From: Takakia lepidozioides
Taxonomy: Eukaryota > Streptophyta > Takakiopsida > Takakiales > Takakiaceae
Assembly: GCA_030704615.1 (NCBI GenBank)
Contig: CM060732.1
Span: 59,317,053-59,377,052, forward strand
Direction: 5' to 3'
DNA length: 60,000 bases
The notes under the pieces are model-generated. The model saw only the letters and a program-made list of their open reading frames with translations. It was not told the DNA's origin and did not search any database. Shown here one piece after another: positions 44,762 through 56,317 of this stretch (the stretch's first letter is position 1; each line of letters begins with the position of its first letter). The position numbers and the translations under genes are program-made.

Positions 44762-47700
44762 ATGGACGTGGAAGCAAAACCCGATGATATACTGATCACG
44801 GAAAGCCCGCTTATACGGCCTCTTCGACAATGTTTGCAAACAACAAAACCAGGACCCTTCAACAGGAAGGATCTCCATTGGAAGAGTGAGACGCAATATG
44901 GGTTTATGGGTGTGCGAGTGAATGTTGAAAAGGCCTGCATACCTTGGGATAGAGTTGGTGACTTCGTCCTAGGAGAGGAGAGTTTGGAGGACTACCCCAC
45001 TCAGTTTTGGGTGAATGTCCATTCTAAAGTGGAACCCGGCTCGCGAAAAGCACCCAGAGCCAACACATTTCTGTCCAGTATTATGTGTGCACCATCCTCA
45101 GTCATTTTGACGTTTCATTGCATGTCTGTTGCCATTTTTTGTTTCACGAGTTCTTTGATTTTATGCTTCCTCAAGTCATTGGATATCAATTTTAGAATTT
45201 TCTGTCCAGGTATCAATGCTGCTACGGTCCTGATGACAAGCGCACCAACAAGGCAATAGTGGAGGATCCAAAACAGAAGCGTGGAGGACCTCTTGTGGGT
45301 GCTGGAACATCTTGCCCTCATAAAGGCCCAAGGAGAAAGAAGTCGGAGTATGGAGAGTCTTACAAACGTGGTTGCCAATGTTGTTTCAAGGTCCAGCAAT
45401 GCTATCTCGCCCCTGACATCTGTGTCCTCACGTACTACAACAACATGGAGCATACAGATGCGCAAGGGAAACCCTCGCATGAGAAGTCCGCAGAGTTCAG
45501 GAACACCCGTCACGCCTATGCACCACACATTAGCGAGGAATTGAAAGCCTGGGTCGTCGAGTGTTTGTGCCGAGGCCTGTCGGTCACCCAAATCATGATG
45601 GAGCATAAAGAGCACGTGATGAACAACACTGGCTTGGGCGATGCATGGACCCGCGATGATTTCTTGTTGGAGCAAGATGTTCGCAACCTTGCCGAGAAAC
45701 GTGCGTGGCAAACCTTCAAAAAGCACGCCGATGATGCAGAGAGTGTGCGCATGTGGAGAGACCAGAATCCTGCGTCCGTTTTTTTCTATCAAGAGGAGAA
45801 ATTAGAGCCAACATTCGAGCATTTTGATGGAGATTTGACATTCACTATTGGCATACAGACTCCGTGGCAGAAACGACGAATGCTGGAACTAGGACATGAC
45901 CGTATCGTTGCATGTGATGCAACCTTTGGGACAAATCACCACAAGGTACTATTCGAACGATTCCATGGACTTGTACGAGCATGATAGCATAGTACCATGC
46001 AACATTCACATAATATTTGGTGTGCTGACCCTTTCTGTATGTTTAGGGTTGTGTACGTTGCGGAAGACCGAGAGGCAGACCCATTGTGAACCGCTACAGA
46101 CCTCATCACTCTTATGAAGTCTTCTCGTGCAGAACTGAGCGGAATTTGCATGCTCTGACCATCTTACATTGTGCATTCCAACAGTTCCCATTGTACACAT
46201 TGATGGTCTTCGACGAGTGGTTGAACGGTATACCAGTTGCCTATATCCTATCCGCGAGGAATCGGACAAGAGACCTGGTTCCGTGGATGAGAGCCTTGCG
46301 TGATTCACTCCTCGCAGATTTGCCGAGCTGGCGACCCAATGCCTTCATTGTGGACGATGCCGAAGCAGAAATCAACGCTATTCGGTAAGTCTGTTGGTCC
46401 ACAACACCGGTCCATTGTCGAGGTCCACTGCAGCAGTCCATTGCTACAGTCCACTGGCAGACTCCTGTGGCGAAACCCGATGGCAGTTCGCTGGGCAAAT
46501 CCACTGGTAGTCCGCTGTCAAGTCCGGTCATCAGTCCCCTGGCAAGTCCGCTCGGCAGTCCGCTGCCAAGTCCACTGCCAAGTCCACTCAGCAGTCCCTG
46601 GGGTCGGCCGTCCGCTGCCAAGTCCACTCGGCAGTCCCTGGCAAGTCCGCTCGGCAGTCCGCTGTGGCAGTCCGCTGCCCTAGTCCTAGCTAGGGGAAGT
46701 CCAATGGGGAAGTCCACTGGGTAGTCCAATGGGATTATTCCAGCACATCAACGTCATGGCATTGTACTGTCCACTGGGCGAGTCCAGTGGCTCTGCCCGC
46801 TGATACAGGTTGCTATTACAGTCCACTCCGGCAGTCCACCATTGCAGTCCGATCCCAAGACTCTAATGTGTACCATGTGTGTTGTGCAGAATTGTTTTTG
46901 AAGGAGTACTCATTTTCCTCTGCCTTTGGCATGTCCGCAAGGCATGGGTGAAGCAATCATGCAAGAAAACGAAGGATCCGGTGACCGCTGTAAACTTGTT
47001 GAAGGATATGGGAGACCTCATGTACTGTAGAGGGGGACCACGCAACGAGAAAAGAGCGCTTCGGTGGGTTGCAAGGAGAATCCGTCGTATGAGGTCAAAA
47101 TACCCGAAAGTACATGAATTTCTTGACTATATCGAACAGTACTGGAAGCCCAAAATAGCAATGTGGTGTACAGCAGCCCGCCATGTCCCTCATGCGAGCC
47201 AAGACACAAACGCAAGCATTGAGGCATACCATGAAAATCTGAAGGCAAGACTTGCCATGGGGAAAGGCAAGATGAGTGGTCGTAGAGTGGACTGGCTTAT
47301 ATGGGAACTCACTGGCCGTGTGCTAACACACTACTGGTACGCAATCCATTTGAAGACCCACGGGTTCATAAGAAATGACAAACACGAAAAGTACATATCC
47401 AGTTCTATACTTGCGGCACGAGACATTCCTGCTGAGAGTGTTACTCTTCCCTTGGGTCCTGGTGAACCAGCCTACGTTCTCAGCAGCAACCACCCCGGCA
47501 CAACATACATTGTTTACAATCCTGATTGCGATTGGGGTTGTTGCACGTGCCCATGGGCAATGAAGGGAAACTTATGCAAGCATCAGGTCCGTGTCCTGAA
47601 GATGCTTCACCCTGACCTGCAGGATGGCCTCCTTGTGCGCGCTTGTGGCACGGCGCTGGGAACCATTCATGGAGGATTACCTAACTTGCTCTTGGGCAAT

Positions 47701-47964
47701 GGTGCCGGCGGCAACGACGAATCCAATCAGTTCATGGAAAGACATCCTCCGGACGACTTCCCCTACGACGAGGCATCTCTGGAGGTCTCAGCCTCATTGG
47801 AACAAGAATTCGCGGACATACTTCGCATTGTAGGTGATGACAAATACCTGGAGGCACATGCCCGATCTGCTCTTCATATGTGCAGAGGGCAGCTCGTTGA
47901 TATCCTGGCGAAAAGTGCGGCTGGAATGTTGCACCCTGCGGCAGCGAAGGCTTTCGTCCTCTGA
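44762..47964 (+). CDS. MURA-type Mutator transposase (DDE, SWIM)
   Basis: Exons by reading: 44762-45078, 45210-45945, 46185-46384, 46890-47964. Domains: a Cys-rich N-terminal part (RYQCCYGPDD, RGCQCCFKVQQCYLAPDICV) of WRKY/FAR1-like zinc type; the catalytic core with Asp in RIVACDATFG, Asp in AFIVDDAEAE, LCLWHVRKAW, and Glu in NASIEAYHENLK; the C-terminal SWIM finger CCTCPWAMKGNLCKHQVRVL. About 700 aa, as in other plant MULE transposases. The enzyme cuts and joins the element's own ends. Introns 2 and 3 are supported by GT-AG borders and frame. The first junction is abnormal (131 bp between 11-bp direct repeats, no GT-AG that keeps the frame). Intron 3 is filled with CAGTCCGCTG minisatellite. 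Confidence 0.85.
46385..46889 (+). repeat. AGTCC minisatellite inside the transposase intron
   Basis: About 400 bp of irregular 10-12-bp words such as CAGTCCGCTG, CAAGTCCACTG and GGCAGTCC, the same family as the terminal repeats, between a GTAAGT donor and a TGTGCAG acceptor. It reads open on both strands because of the repeats; those frames are not genes. Confidence 0.8.
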
Positions 47965-48100
47965 ACGACAACAACAACATGTCTCTGAAAAGGAGACGAG
48001 ATTTCGTGGAGGCCTGGAAAACCCGGCCTAGGGTTTTGCGGAGAACCAGCAAGAGGGTGTCTGCACCTGCACTTGCAGCACATATATACTCAAAAATTCG

Positions 48101-48296
48101 CAAGGTTTCAGGTCGTGTAGATGTCACGAAGAAGACAATATAAGTCTGCAATTCCTCGAAAAGAGACAAGGTTTCACGTCGTGTAGGTGTCACGGAGAAG
48201 ACAATATAAGTTTGCAATTCCTCGAAAAGAGACAAGGTTTCATGTCGTGTAGGTGTCACGAAGAAGACAATATAAGTCTGCAATTCTTCTGGTAGC
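48101..48296. repeat. 66-bp tandem repeat, three copies
   Basis: A 66-bp unit starting GTGTAG-TGTCACG and containing AAGACAATATAAGT and GCAATTCCTCGAAAAGAGAC begins at 48115, 48181 and 48247 with few differences. It lies between the 3' ends of the two convergent genes of the Mutator-like element, where a terminator or boundary could sit. Confidence 0.9.
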
Positions 48297-48299
48297 ATT

Positions 48300-48830
48300 G
48301 TCCCTTTCTGAAATACAAGTCCGCAATGGACTAATGCACAGTCTCCCAACGGACTCCTCCAGTCTCCCAACTGACTCCCACACAGTCTCCCAAGCATAGT
48401 CTCCCAACGGACTCACGCACAGTCTCCCAACAGAGTCACAGTCAACAGACTGCGAGCGCCAGTAAGCCAATCTGCTGGTCAGTCTGCTGCCCACTCCAAA
48501 AGTTTGCTCACCACACTTCCACCTCATCCCTGCAACTTATGCCAATCCAGCGTCCCAACGGACTCATGGACATGGTGCCTCCCAGACTAGGTACCAGACC
48601 CAGCAGTCCTAGCCTCGGCAGCGTACTGCTCGCACATTCAAGCTCAGCAGACTCGGGTGCACAGTGCATGGAAAAATTGACACCATTGTGTCCATTGAGT
48701 TTAGTGACAACATTACAAAACATGCCAGCACCCACAGTACACAAAAGTGCTCATCACCACTGGAATAGTAAGCGAAAAGACTCGCATTTTTTATTTGGGT
48801 ACATAGACTTCACAGGACAAGTACATCATA
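48300..48830. repeat. Scattered CAGTCTCCCAACGGACTC words
   Basis: CAGTCTCCCAA and ACGGACTC words recur at 48340-48450 and again near 48555, a variant of the element-wide CAGTC motif. The region is otherwise non-coding, between the transposase stop and the Ulp1 stop. Confidence 0.6.
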
Positions 48831-49289
48831 CTCATGAGAGCAGTTTCTCTACATTGTCCAACCCCCGCACGATATACTGGGCACACTGCATTCGCTGCCC
48901 AAGTGCAAACTTGAAAGTAAACCAGTCCTTCGTGAAAGGTGTTCCTCTCTCTGGCTTTGCAGTCTTGGAGACATTTGCTCTGACTTTTACCCACTCATAA
49001 AACACTTGAATGAATGACATGACGTAAAAGCCACACTCCCAGCTGAATGGTTGCTGGGGCACATCAGGCGCGTGGAACTGAAATGCTTGGACAATCTCAT
49101 GCCACTCTGGTGAGTCCATCGAGTACCCTAAGCACTAAGCATGAAGCTTCCGAATCCACCCTAGAACAAAGGGACATTTATGCAAGTCCCTGATAGAGTT
49201 CAGGTGAGTGTAACAGCCCTTGCGGAGGTCGATGATACAAACACTCCAGTGCCCCCTGCAATGGTATCAAACAACATGGCGTCATTGCA

Positions 49290-49470
49290 CAATCATGATG
49301 GGCAGACTCAGCAGACTGACACTCAGCAGACCGACCACTCAGCAGACTCAGCACTTAGTAGACTCAATCTTCAAACTCAGTCCACTGCACAAATACAGAG
49401 GTCAACTTAATCGCTCAGAGTCAAGACGACACTGCGAAACCAGACTATGACTCAGGAGACAGTCTCAGCA
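49290..49470. repeat. CAGCAGACTGA minisatellite in the Ulp1 gene intron
   Basis: Repeats of GCAGACTCAGCAGACTGACA type fill the intron between the exon holding CDFILVPIGDE and the exon starting with the catalytic HW. The splice borders (GTAAGA, TTGCAG) remain readable outside the repeats. Confidence 0.7.
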
Positions 49471-50639
49471 GACTCGGAAGAGTTCTTACTCGTCCCCAAT
49501 TGGCACCAAAATGAAATCGCACTCTTTCAAGTCCTTGCCCAGTCGTTCAGTGCTGATGCAACCTTTCAAGACCTCCAGAAGGCTTTCATGTTGCCCCACC
49601 CCCAATGACTTCAACATCGTCCACGTCGACGTTGGAAGAACAGCAATAGTGTTGGTGAACGCAGCCTCAACCGACTTCTCATAGAATCGACACCACAGCT
49701 CCAGGAGTCTATCTGTGCACTCCGACTCAACCTTCTGGACTGCCTTTATGTCATCCGGCGACAGTCCGCATTCAAACTGTGGGTCCCCTTCAAAAAACAT
49801 CAGCATGGAATTACCCGCCTTCACGTGCAGAGCATGTGCTTTGCCAAACCGAGCACCCATCCTGCACAAAGCAGACCATCCTTCGGGAAGCCTCATGTAC
49901 TGAACAGACTGACGTCAACATGGTACCAAACACTCTACAGGCTGAACAATTCATCAGACTGACAAGACTAACCACAACAGACAATGATGAAACCAGCAGC
50001 AGACTGACAAACGTGCAGACTGACCACAACAGAGCGCAAAGCACTTAACGACAAAGACAGACGAGGAGACTGAGCACAGTACTCACCTGTGCTGCTCCAG
50101 GAAACGACCCACATTTTGTCCATGTCCAAGGCCAGCTTGCGGTTCTTGTTCATAAAGACGCCAGACTTTTTCTTCGCCGGTCTCTTGGTACTCGGACCCT
50201 CCTCGACCTCCTCAGCATGGTCCACGACAGTCCGCTTCTTGGCTTTGCCTCTCCCCTGGGAAGCAGGGACAGCTGTAGGCGGGCTGGATAGAGCAGACAA
50301 ACGCAGCGCTGCCGCCCTACTTCGCAACAGAGGCTGGTCAGCAGGTTTGTTTACACTTGCTGGACCTGTCTTTGCAGCTTCGTGGGTCGCATGCGTAGAA
50401 CTGACCCGCGCATCGGGGGGCGTGCTCACCCCCACACCTTTCTTGGTTGTCGATCCCACGTTTGCAGCATGGGCGGAAGATGTCATGTTCTCAGAAGTAG
50501 ACAGTCTGCCGACGGAGGGACGAACATCCTGTGAGGATACCGAGCAAAATGTCGAATTAGCCCAATTTCACAATGTGCTAAAACATAAACAACAGTGCTG
50601 AAAGAGGAAATGGCACAACCTGCCCAAGGGGTGAGGGAG

Positions 50640-51800
50640 CAGACTCCATGTAATCCAGCGCTATACCAGACGGTGTCTGCGCCGCATGTGGTTCCTTGTC
50701 AGTGTGCCTGCCAGCATGTTGCTCAATGTGGGCAGTCTGCTCGGCCGCCGGTTCTTCGTCAGTCCTTTCGTCTGTGAACTGTGCAGTCTGCTGGCAACTC
50801 TGCGGTTCAGTCTCTTCCTCAATGTGGGCAATGTGCTCGGTGGCAGGTTGGTCATCAGTCCTTCCCTCTGTGAAGTGTGCAGTGTGCTGGTCAGGCCGTG
50901 CAATCTGAACTGTGCAGTCAGAGCTGAGCTGTGCAGTCTGCCGCTCCGAGCCATCCTGGTCAGTCCTTCCATCTGTGACCTGTGCAGTCTGCTGGTTAGT
51001 CTGCGGTTCAGTCTGCTCATCAATGAAGACAGTATGCTGCCCCGCCACAGGTTGCTCGGCAGTCCTTCCATGTGTCCACTGTTCAGTGTGCTGGTCAGTC
51101 TGGTGGACAGCCGGCTGGGTGTTTGGATCTCCATGGACTTGGGAAACATCAAGAACATGTATGGAAGACCCACCGGCAATTGCTTCCTCAGACTCTTCTG
51201 TAAGATCTATGATACGGTTTTGCGTTCCCAGATTGAGTTCGGTCATCACGTAAGACTCATCTATGGCTTTCGCCACTGAGCGCACGAAAACGGGACTAAC
51301 CTGGAAGGTCATAGAAGGCAGGCCACGGGGAGCTGGATAAGAATGCTTTACCGGTGACCTGATGACGTTGTCAGTGAATGTGCCTGGGGAAAAAGTGGAC
51401 TCGGTCAAAACACATACTGGCAGATCCAAAAACATGTTGTTGGGAACTCAGCAGAAATTCGTCCACAGGGTCCCGGTGAGGCCAGTGCATCCGAGTCTGT
51501 TGCACAATCCAGGGAACAGACTGGCTGTTAGTCTCTTGGATAGTCTGCTCGGCCATCTGCTGAGTGGGTTTGCCAGTGTGTTGCACAGTCTGCTGAGAAG
51601 CAATCTGCTGGCTGGATTCGTCGGTCTGCTGCACGGTCTGCTGAGGGGCAATCTGCTGGCTGGATTCGTCGGTCTGCTGTACAGTTTACTGAGGGGCAGT
51701 CTGGTGGCCATGTTTGCTGGTCTGCTGCATAGTCGGCTGAGGGGCAGTCTGTTGGCCGGTCTGTTCTCCGGTCTGCTGCAAAGTCTGCAAAGTTCGCTGC
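50640..51800 (-). repeat. CAGTCTGCTG repeats, partly coding for QQT-rich tracts
   Basis: Dozens of CAGTCTGCTG / CAGTGTGCTGG words on the plus strand. Read on the minus strand in the Ulp1 gene they give TDQQT/AEQTAH-type tracts (50660-51130). A second block at 51490-51800 is probably intronic. The repeat is thus shared by exons, introns and terminal repeats of the element. Confidence 0.75.
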
Positions 51801-52899
51801 CCGCTCAGTATTGTTTGCACATACTGAGTATGTGTGTGCGGGGCAGTCTGCTGGGAGTGATCCGGCCTATTACCCGGGACGGTCTGGTGCACATGCTCGG
51901 TCTCCACACTTGGGCAGTCTGCCCACATGTGTCGTGGGGAATATGTTGTTCGACATTCTTGTGGCCAGTCTGCTGGACAGTCTCCCAAACTCCTTGTAAA
52001 GCCAGGACAAGGTCCCTTGCACCTCTGGCAAAAGAGTCGAAAGTAGCCTGCACTTGCTTGTCTCCCAGATCAACTCGCCTTGCAACACATGTTTATGCAA
52101 ATGTGAACTTGTAAAAAAGTTGGCAAAAAGAAATTGAGCTGAAACACGAAAGTTGCCCATAACATTTTACCTTCCAAGAGATTTCCGACGAGGCCAATGT
52201 CCTTGATTTGCCGGCACAGGCATGCTCCATCGAGATGAGCAATGGCGCCGATGCGGTCTTCAGTTGGGATCCCACACCACAGGACTTTGAAGACATTGGG
52301 ATTCTGCAAAACAATGTCGAATACTGCTCGCTCCATCACCAATGCAAACCAGTGCAATGCGTCATCCACCACAAACTTCTGTGAATGGTCTGTTCCATGG
52401 AGTAAGTCCATCCTCAAACTATGCAGATCCTTCATCAACTTGTTGTATGAGCGGAAATTGCCAAATTGCATCCATCTGTGTTGTAGGAAGGAAGCTGCCA
52501 TGCGCTCAAAGTCCTCCTCAGTCAATCCGAACAAGTGCTTTCTTCGCACCCCAAAGGTTGGATGTGCCATAGGCATATGTCTGAGGTCTTCAGGCCGTGG
52601 GTCATCCATGAGAATCAGCTGCACAAGTAGAGGCGGCGCATTTTGGTCGCTTGTGGCTTCAATGGCAACAGCAGAGGCGGCTTCTAGAACATGGTTGGCT
52701 TCCTCAATAGAAAACTCCATGGAATAATGAAAGGGTACAAATGACCACCGGCGGTCCGCAACAATCCGGTGGAGCTCATTATGCCAATCCAAATGGGGAT
52801 TAATTTCTCCCACCCTAAGCCGGGGAAGTGTGAGGTCTTCAGCTCCGGGTCGAATTACCGGTGATGGCGATCGCCAAACTGCAAAAAGCGCCGTGCTAT

Positions 52900-53120
52900 G
52901 TGAGAGAAAGGCAGTCTGCTGGTCAGTCTGCTGGTCCGCGGTCTGTTGGATGACAGACTTCCCATTGGCATGGGCTGCATGATGGGCTCCTGGAGAGGAG
53001 TCTGCAAGATGACAGGCTGCTCGTTGGGAGTCTGCTCCGTTGGAGTCTGCTGGATGACAGGCTGCTGAACGGGAGTCTGCTGGATGACGGCTTGCTGAAT
53101 GGGAGTCTGCTGGATGGCAG
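52900..53120 (-). repeat. GGGAGTCTGCTGGATGACAG repeats in a coding block
   Basis: About eight units of 21-24 bp coding, on the minus strand, for QQTPIQQAVIQQTPVQQPV-like sequence within the Ulp1 gene. In-frame periods keep the reading open, which suggests some past constraint on the frame. Confidence 0.75.
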
Positions 53121-54699
53121 ACTCGGCTGTCCCAGACGCATTCCCCCCCGACGCGTCTTGAATATGTAATGCCGCTATAGCAGCAGATGACCCAGGATAC
53201 TTCAATAATATGTACTCTCGCACGCGGTCCACTTCCGCACGCACTGCAGTCGCTTGTAAAGGAGCATCATTGCTAGGTATCCGCCAAGCCTGAATGGCCC
53301 TACGAATAGAAACACGTTCATCCTGGTACACGGCAGAGAACTTCGACGTCAGGAACATGGACGTGGACTTATATTCACCTCATGCAGCGGACTGGACTCA
53401 CAGACCAGCAGACTGTAACGTGCGTACGTAGGGTGGAGGCAACTAGTAGACTATACCAGTGGACTGACAAACGGACTCAGTAAGTAATGCAGCGATATAA
53501 AACAGACTAACTGACGAGCGGAGTGAGCCAGCGGACTGAGGAGAGAACGCAGCGGACTGACCAGACTGAATAGGCAACGTGACCCCGATGATGGACTCAA
53601 ACAGCACAGAGAACAGACTGGGCGGTCAGACTGACCATTACCTCCTCTACTTCATCATCGTCATCTTCATCTTCAAAGCTGTTCAACCAGTTCTGTTCCG
53701 CCTGTCGGATGAATGTGCGTAGCAGACCTGACTGGGCAACTCTGTAGAAATAACGGAAGAAGTCTGGATCCCCAATTGGTGGGCACTCTGGTGGGAAAAG
53801 CCCAAAGTCAACGAGGCGCAATGTGCCAGGGCAGACTGGCCCTTTAGTGCTCTGTTGAGTTTTTGGTTTTGACCCTAAACCGATGGCATGGGTCGCGATA
53901 TTTGTGTGAGTCTGCTGCCGAGTCTGGTCAGGCAAGTCAATGTCCACTGGACTTGTCACCCCTTCCAGGCCCTGAGCAGATTCACTTTCAGTATCAGTAC
54001 TGATGGTGTGGGTCTGCCGCTCAGGACGGGGTTCAGTCTGTTGCGTGGATTTTGCCCTTGCCTCGCGAGCAGACCTTGCAGCCTTCTCTTTTTTTTGCCT
54101 CTCCTTTTTTTGGGCCCCATCACTCAGTTTACGTTTTCTGGGAGCGTCCGGCGTTCCCTGCACTTGCAAATCCTCCATTGACGGGCCACCACAATGGACG
54201 CCATACCTTGCGTGCACTTCGTCTAATTCCACAGTGCGGGGGTCAAGCACTGATCCGCGCAAGCGCATTGTGGCCTCTTTGACAATCGACATTTCTTTCA
54301 GTATCGGCCAAGGCTTGAAATCCCGTGGAATCATTGCAACAGTCTCCTTGCAACCCGTGTCAACACAATGCCGATTTAGTTGGATTTTGTCCTTGATTAC
54401 CTCTTCATATAAAGGACAGAAGAGCTTGTCTTTCTGCCAATTCGAGTTTTTGGGCTTCCGGGCGCGGAGGTCTACAAATGCTTCCACTATTTTATGATCA
54501 AACTTGTCTGGTTAGTACCAGTACCTTCGCTCCTTCTTCAGTCTGGTTTGGTGCACAAAATCCAACCAGTCCGCTCCACCCTTTTCACAAGCATCCTCCA
54601 TCGCTGCAAAATGAAACGAAGGTGCAAGGACAATGAGCGACAAAGCGACAGATAGAAGTCCTATGAAAAGACTCACCTTAAGCAAGAAGAGGATACAGA

Positions 54700-56317
54700 A
54701 TGGAATGGAAACACCGCAGCAAGTGAGAACCTCACTGAGCCGATGAACTTCGAGTTGTTACGAAGGCGAGCGTGTTTGCGACGCTTTGCGGCTCATCGCG
54801 ACTCTCCACACCTGGGGAAGAACGGTCGTCTTTCGTTACGGTGATGGAAACGCAAAGAGGAAAACAAAACAGTGCAAAACTGTGCGAAGAAACAGGCGTG
54901 AAGAGAATGGAGAAAGTAGAAGTAGAAGGGGGAAAGCGGGCATGGCACTGCCAACGTGACGCGATTTCAAAGGCGCCAACTATCCGCCGTCATCGCATTG
55001 AATACGTCCACCGAACGAACGCATCGTACTAAATTCATCCACGCTCCTCGCAAGTGCAGGAGACTCATTTCCCATCGGGCCGAGAGTCCACCGGACCGCC
55101 AGTCCAGCGGACTATTCGCTTTGCTGAGGCGAAGCGGCTTCTATTGGAGGCACTTCCCTGCCAGCGGAATGAAGACAAAAGAGAGTAAGGGGAGAACACG
55201 AAAGTCGAACACACCCATTGCGAACAGACTCGCGGCACAACAGACTGATGCATGCACAGTCCAACAGACTGATATCCATAGAGGAGAACTGTCCAGCAGA
55301 CGGACGTTTCGCCAGACTGGCGGGAGAACAAGCCAAAAGACTGACCGAAGGGAAAGTAAGAAGTCAAAACAGACTTAGTGCAACAAACTTCCGACACAAC
55401 AGACTGACAAATTCACAAGTGCAACAGACTGACAAATTCACAAGTGCAACAGACTGATATCCCAACAGACGGACTTCCAGCAGACCGCCTCCAAACTGAC
55501 TGTTATGCACGCGATAAGGGGAATATCCGAAGCACTGACGGGCCAGCGGACCCACTGTGAACAGACTCGCGATACAACGGATCCCAAACATCCACGCGCA
55601 TTTGCAGATGCAATTGTCTCAGACATCTCCCGTCGTGGCTCAAACATCTGCATTCAGCAGGTGCGTGTGGATGTTTGAGGACCTTACGACTGGATGGTGT
55701 TCCGTGACGACTCGAATTGCTTTTTTGTGCTGCCATCCTTTATATAATACCATGTGGATCCATCACAAAGCTGGGTTTCTTCAGATTCTCCACCCTTTTC
55801 CACAACTTATGCACGACGGATGCAAGCCGCTATACTTGGTCACATAAACAGTCCCATCGTCCGATACGAAATCTGCAATACACGCCCCCATGTGCATACG
55901 CTTCCACCATTTTCGCGCCCATGTTACCCATGGGTTCCTTTAACGAACTAAACTTGTGAAGGCTCTCATGAGGGATGCAGTACGAAGGGGCTAAACGTAT
56001 CATGACGGTCACAAGCAGAGGACGTTATCGACGACAGATGTCCGTATTTTCCATATTTATGACATAGAACCAAACCATAAAACGAAGGTTCCCGAAAGCA
56101 CAACAAGAAGGCAAAAATTGTGGAAGCATATGCACGATGGTGGCTGTAGTGCCGAGACAGTCCTCTCATGTTCAAGCACACGCTTCATCATCATCATGAA
56201 CATCGCGCGCAAAAGAGGAACTGTCGCGTGCATGGAAACGCCTACCGCAACATCGGACAACAAACAGCCGTCAAAAGAGAGCGGCCGGGATTTGGTGGGA
56301 AGATCATTGCCATTTTC
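54700..56317. other. Right interior of the MULE; no gene seen
   Basis: Upstream side of the Ulp1 gene. CAACAGACTGA words cluster at 55230-55560. A weak inverted repeat pairs 55888-55920 (CATACGCTTCCACCATTTT) with 56112-56145. It probably holds the promoter of the minus-strand gene; no clear TATA was assigned. Confidence 0.4.

Larger units (their letters stand above)
48832..54601 (-). pseudogene. Multi-exon gene with C-terminal Ulp1/C48 SUMO-protease-like domain, carried by the MULE
   Basis: Minus-strand coding blocks: 54601-53642, 53358-52859, 52813-52170, 51435-50640, 50486-50090, 49896-49490, 49255-48832 (inner borders approximate). Start: EDACEKGGADWLDFVHQTRL, then RRYWY-stop-PDKFDHKIVEAF. 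The middle is rich in QQTD/QQTP repeats coded by the CAGTCTGCTG motif, with an NLS-like KRPAKKK. The end is a C48 domain: AVLPTSTWTMLKSLG, CDFILVPIGDE-GHWSVCIIDL (catalytic His), HLNS (Asn where most members have Asp), QQPFSWECGFYVM (oxyanion Gln at -6, catalytic Cys). Ulp1-type enzymes cleave SUMO or related proteins. In-frame TAA (54512-54514) and TAG (49135-49137) interrupt an otherwise continuous reading, so this copy is probably broken. In KAONASHI MULEs such genes are known; their role is unclear. Confidence 0.75.

Noticed and set aside
46241-46729. Frames rich in SGLPSGLA / SPLASPLGS in the Mutator element
   Set aside because: They translate the AGTCC minisatellite within a transposase intron.
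51362-52114. Plus-strand 250-codon frame with LLHSLLRGSLLAGF repeats
   Set aside because: Complement of the CAGTCTGCTG repeat region of the minus-strand Ulp1 gene.
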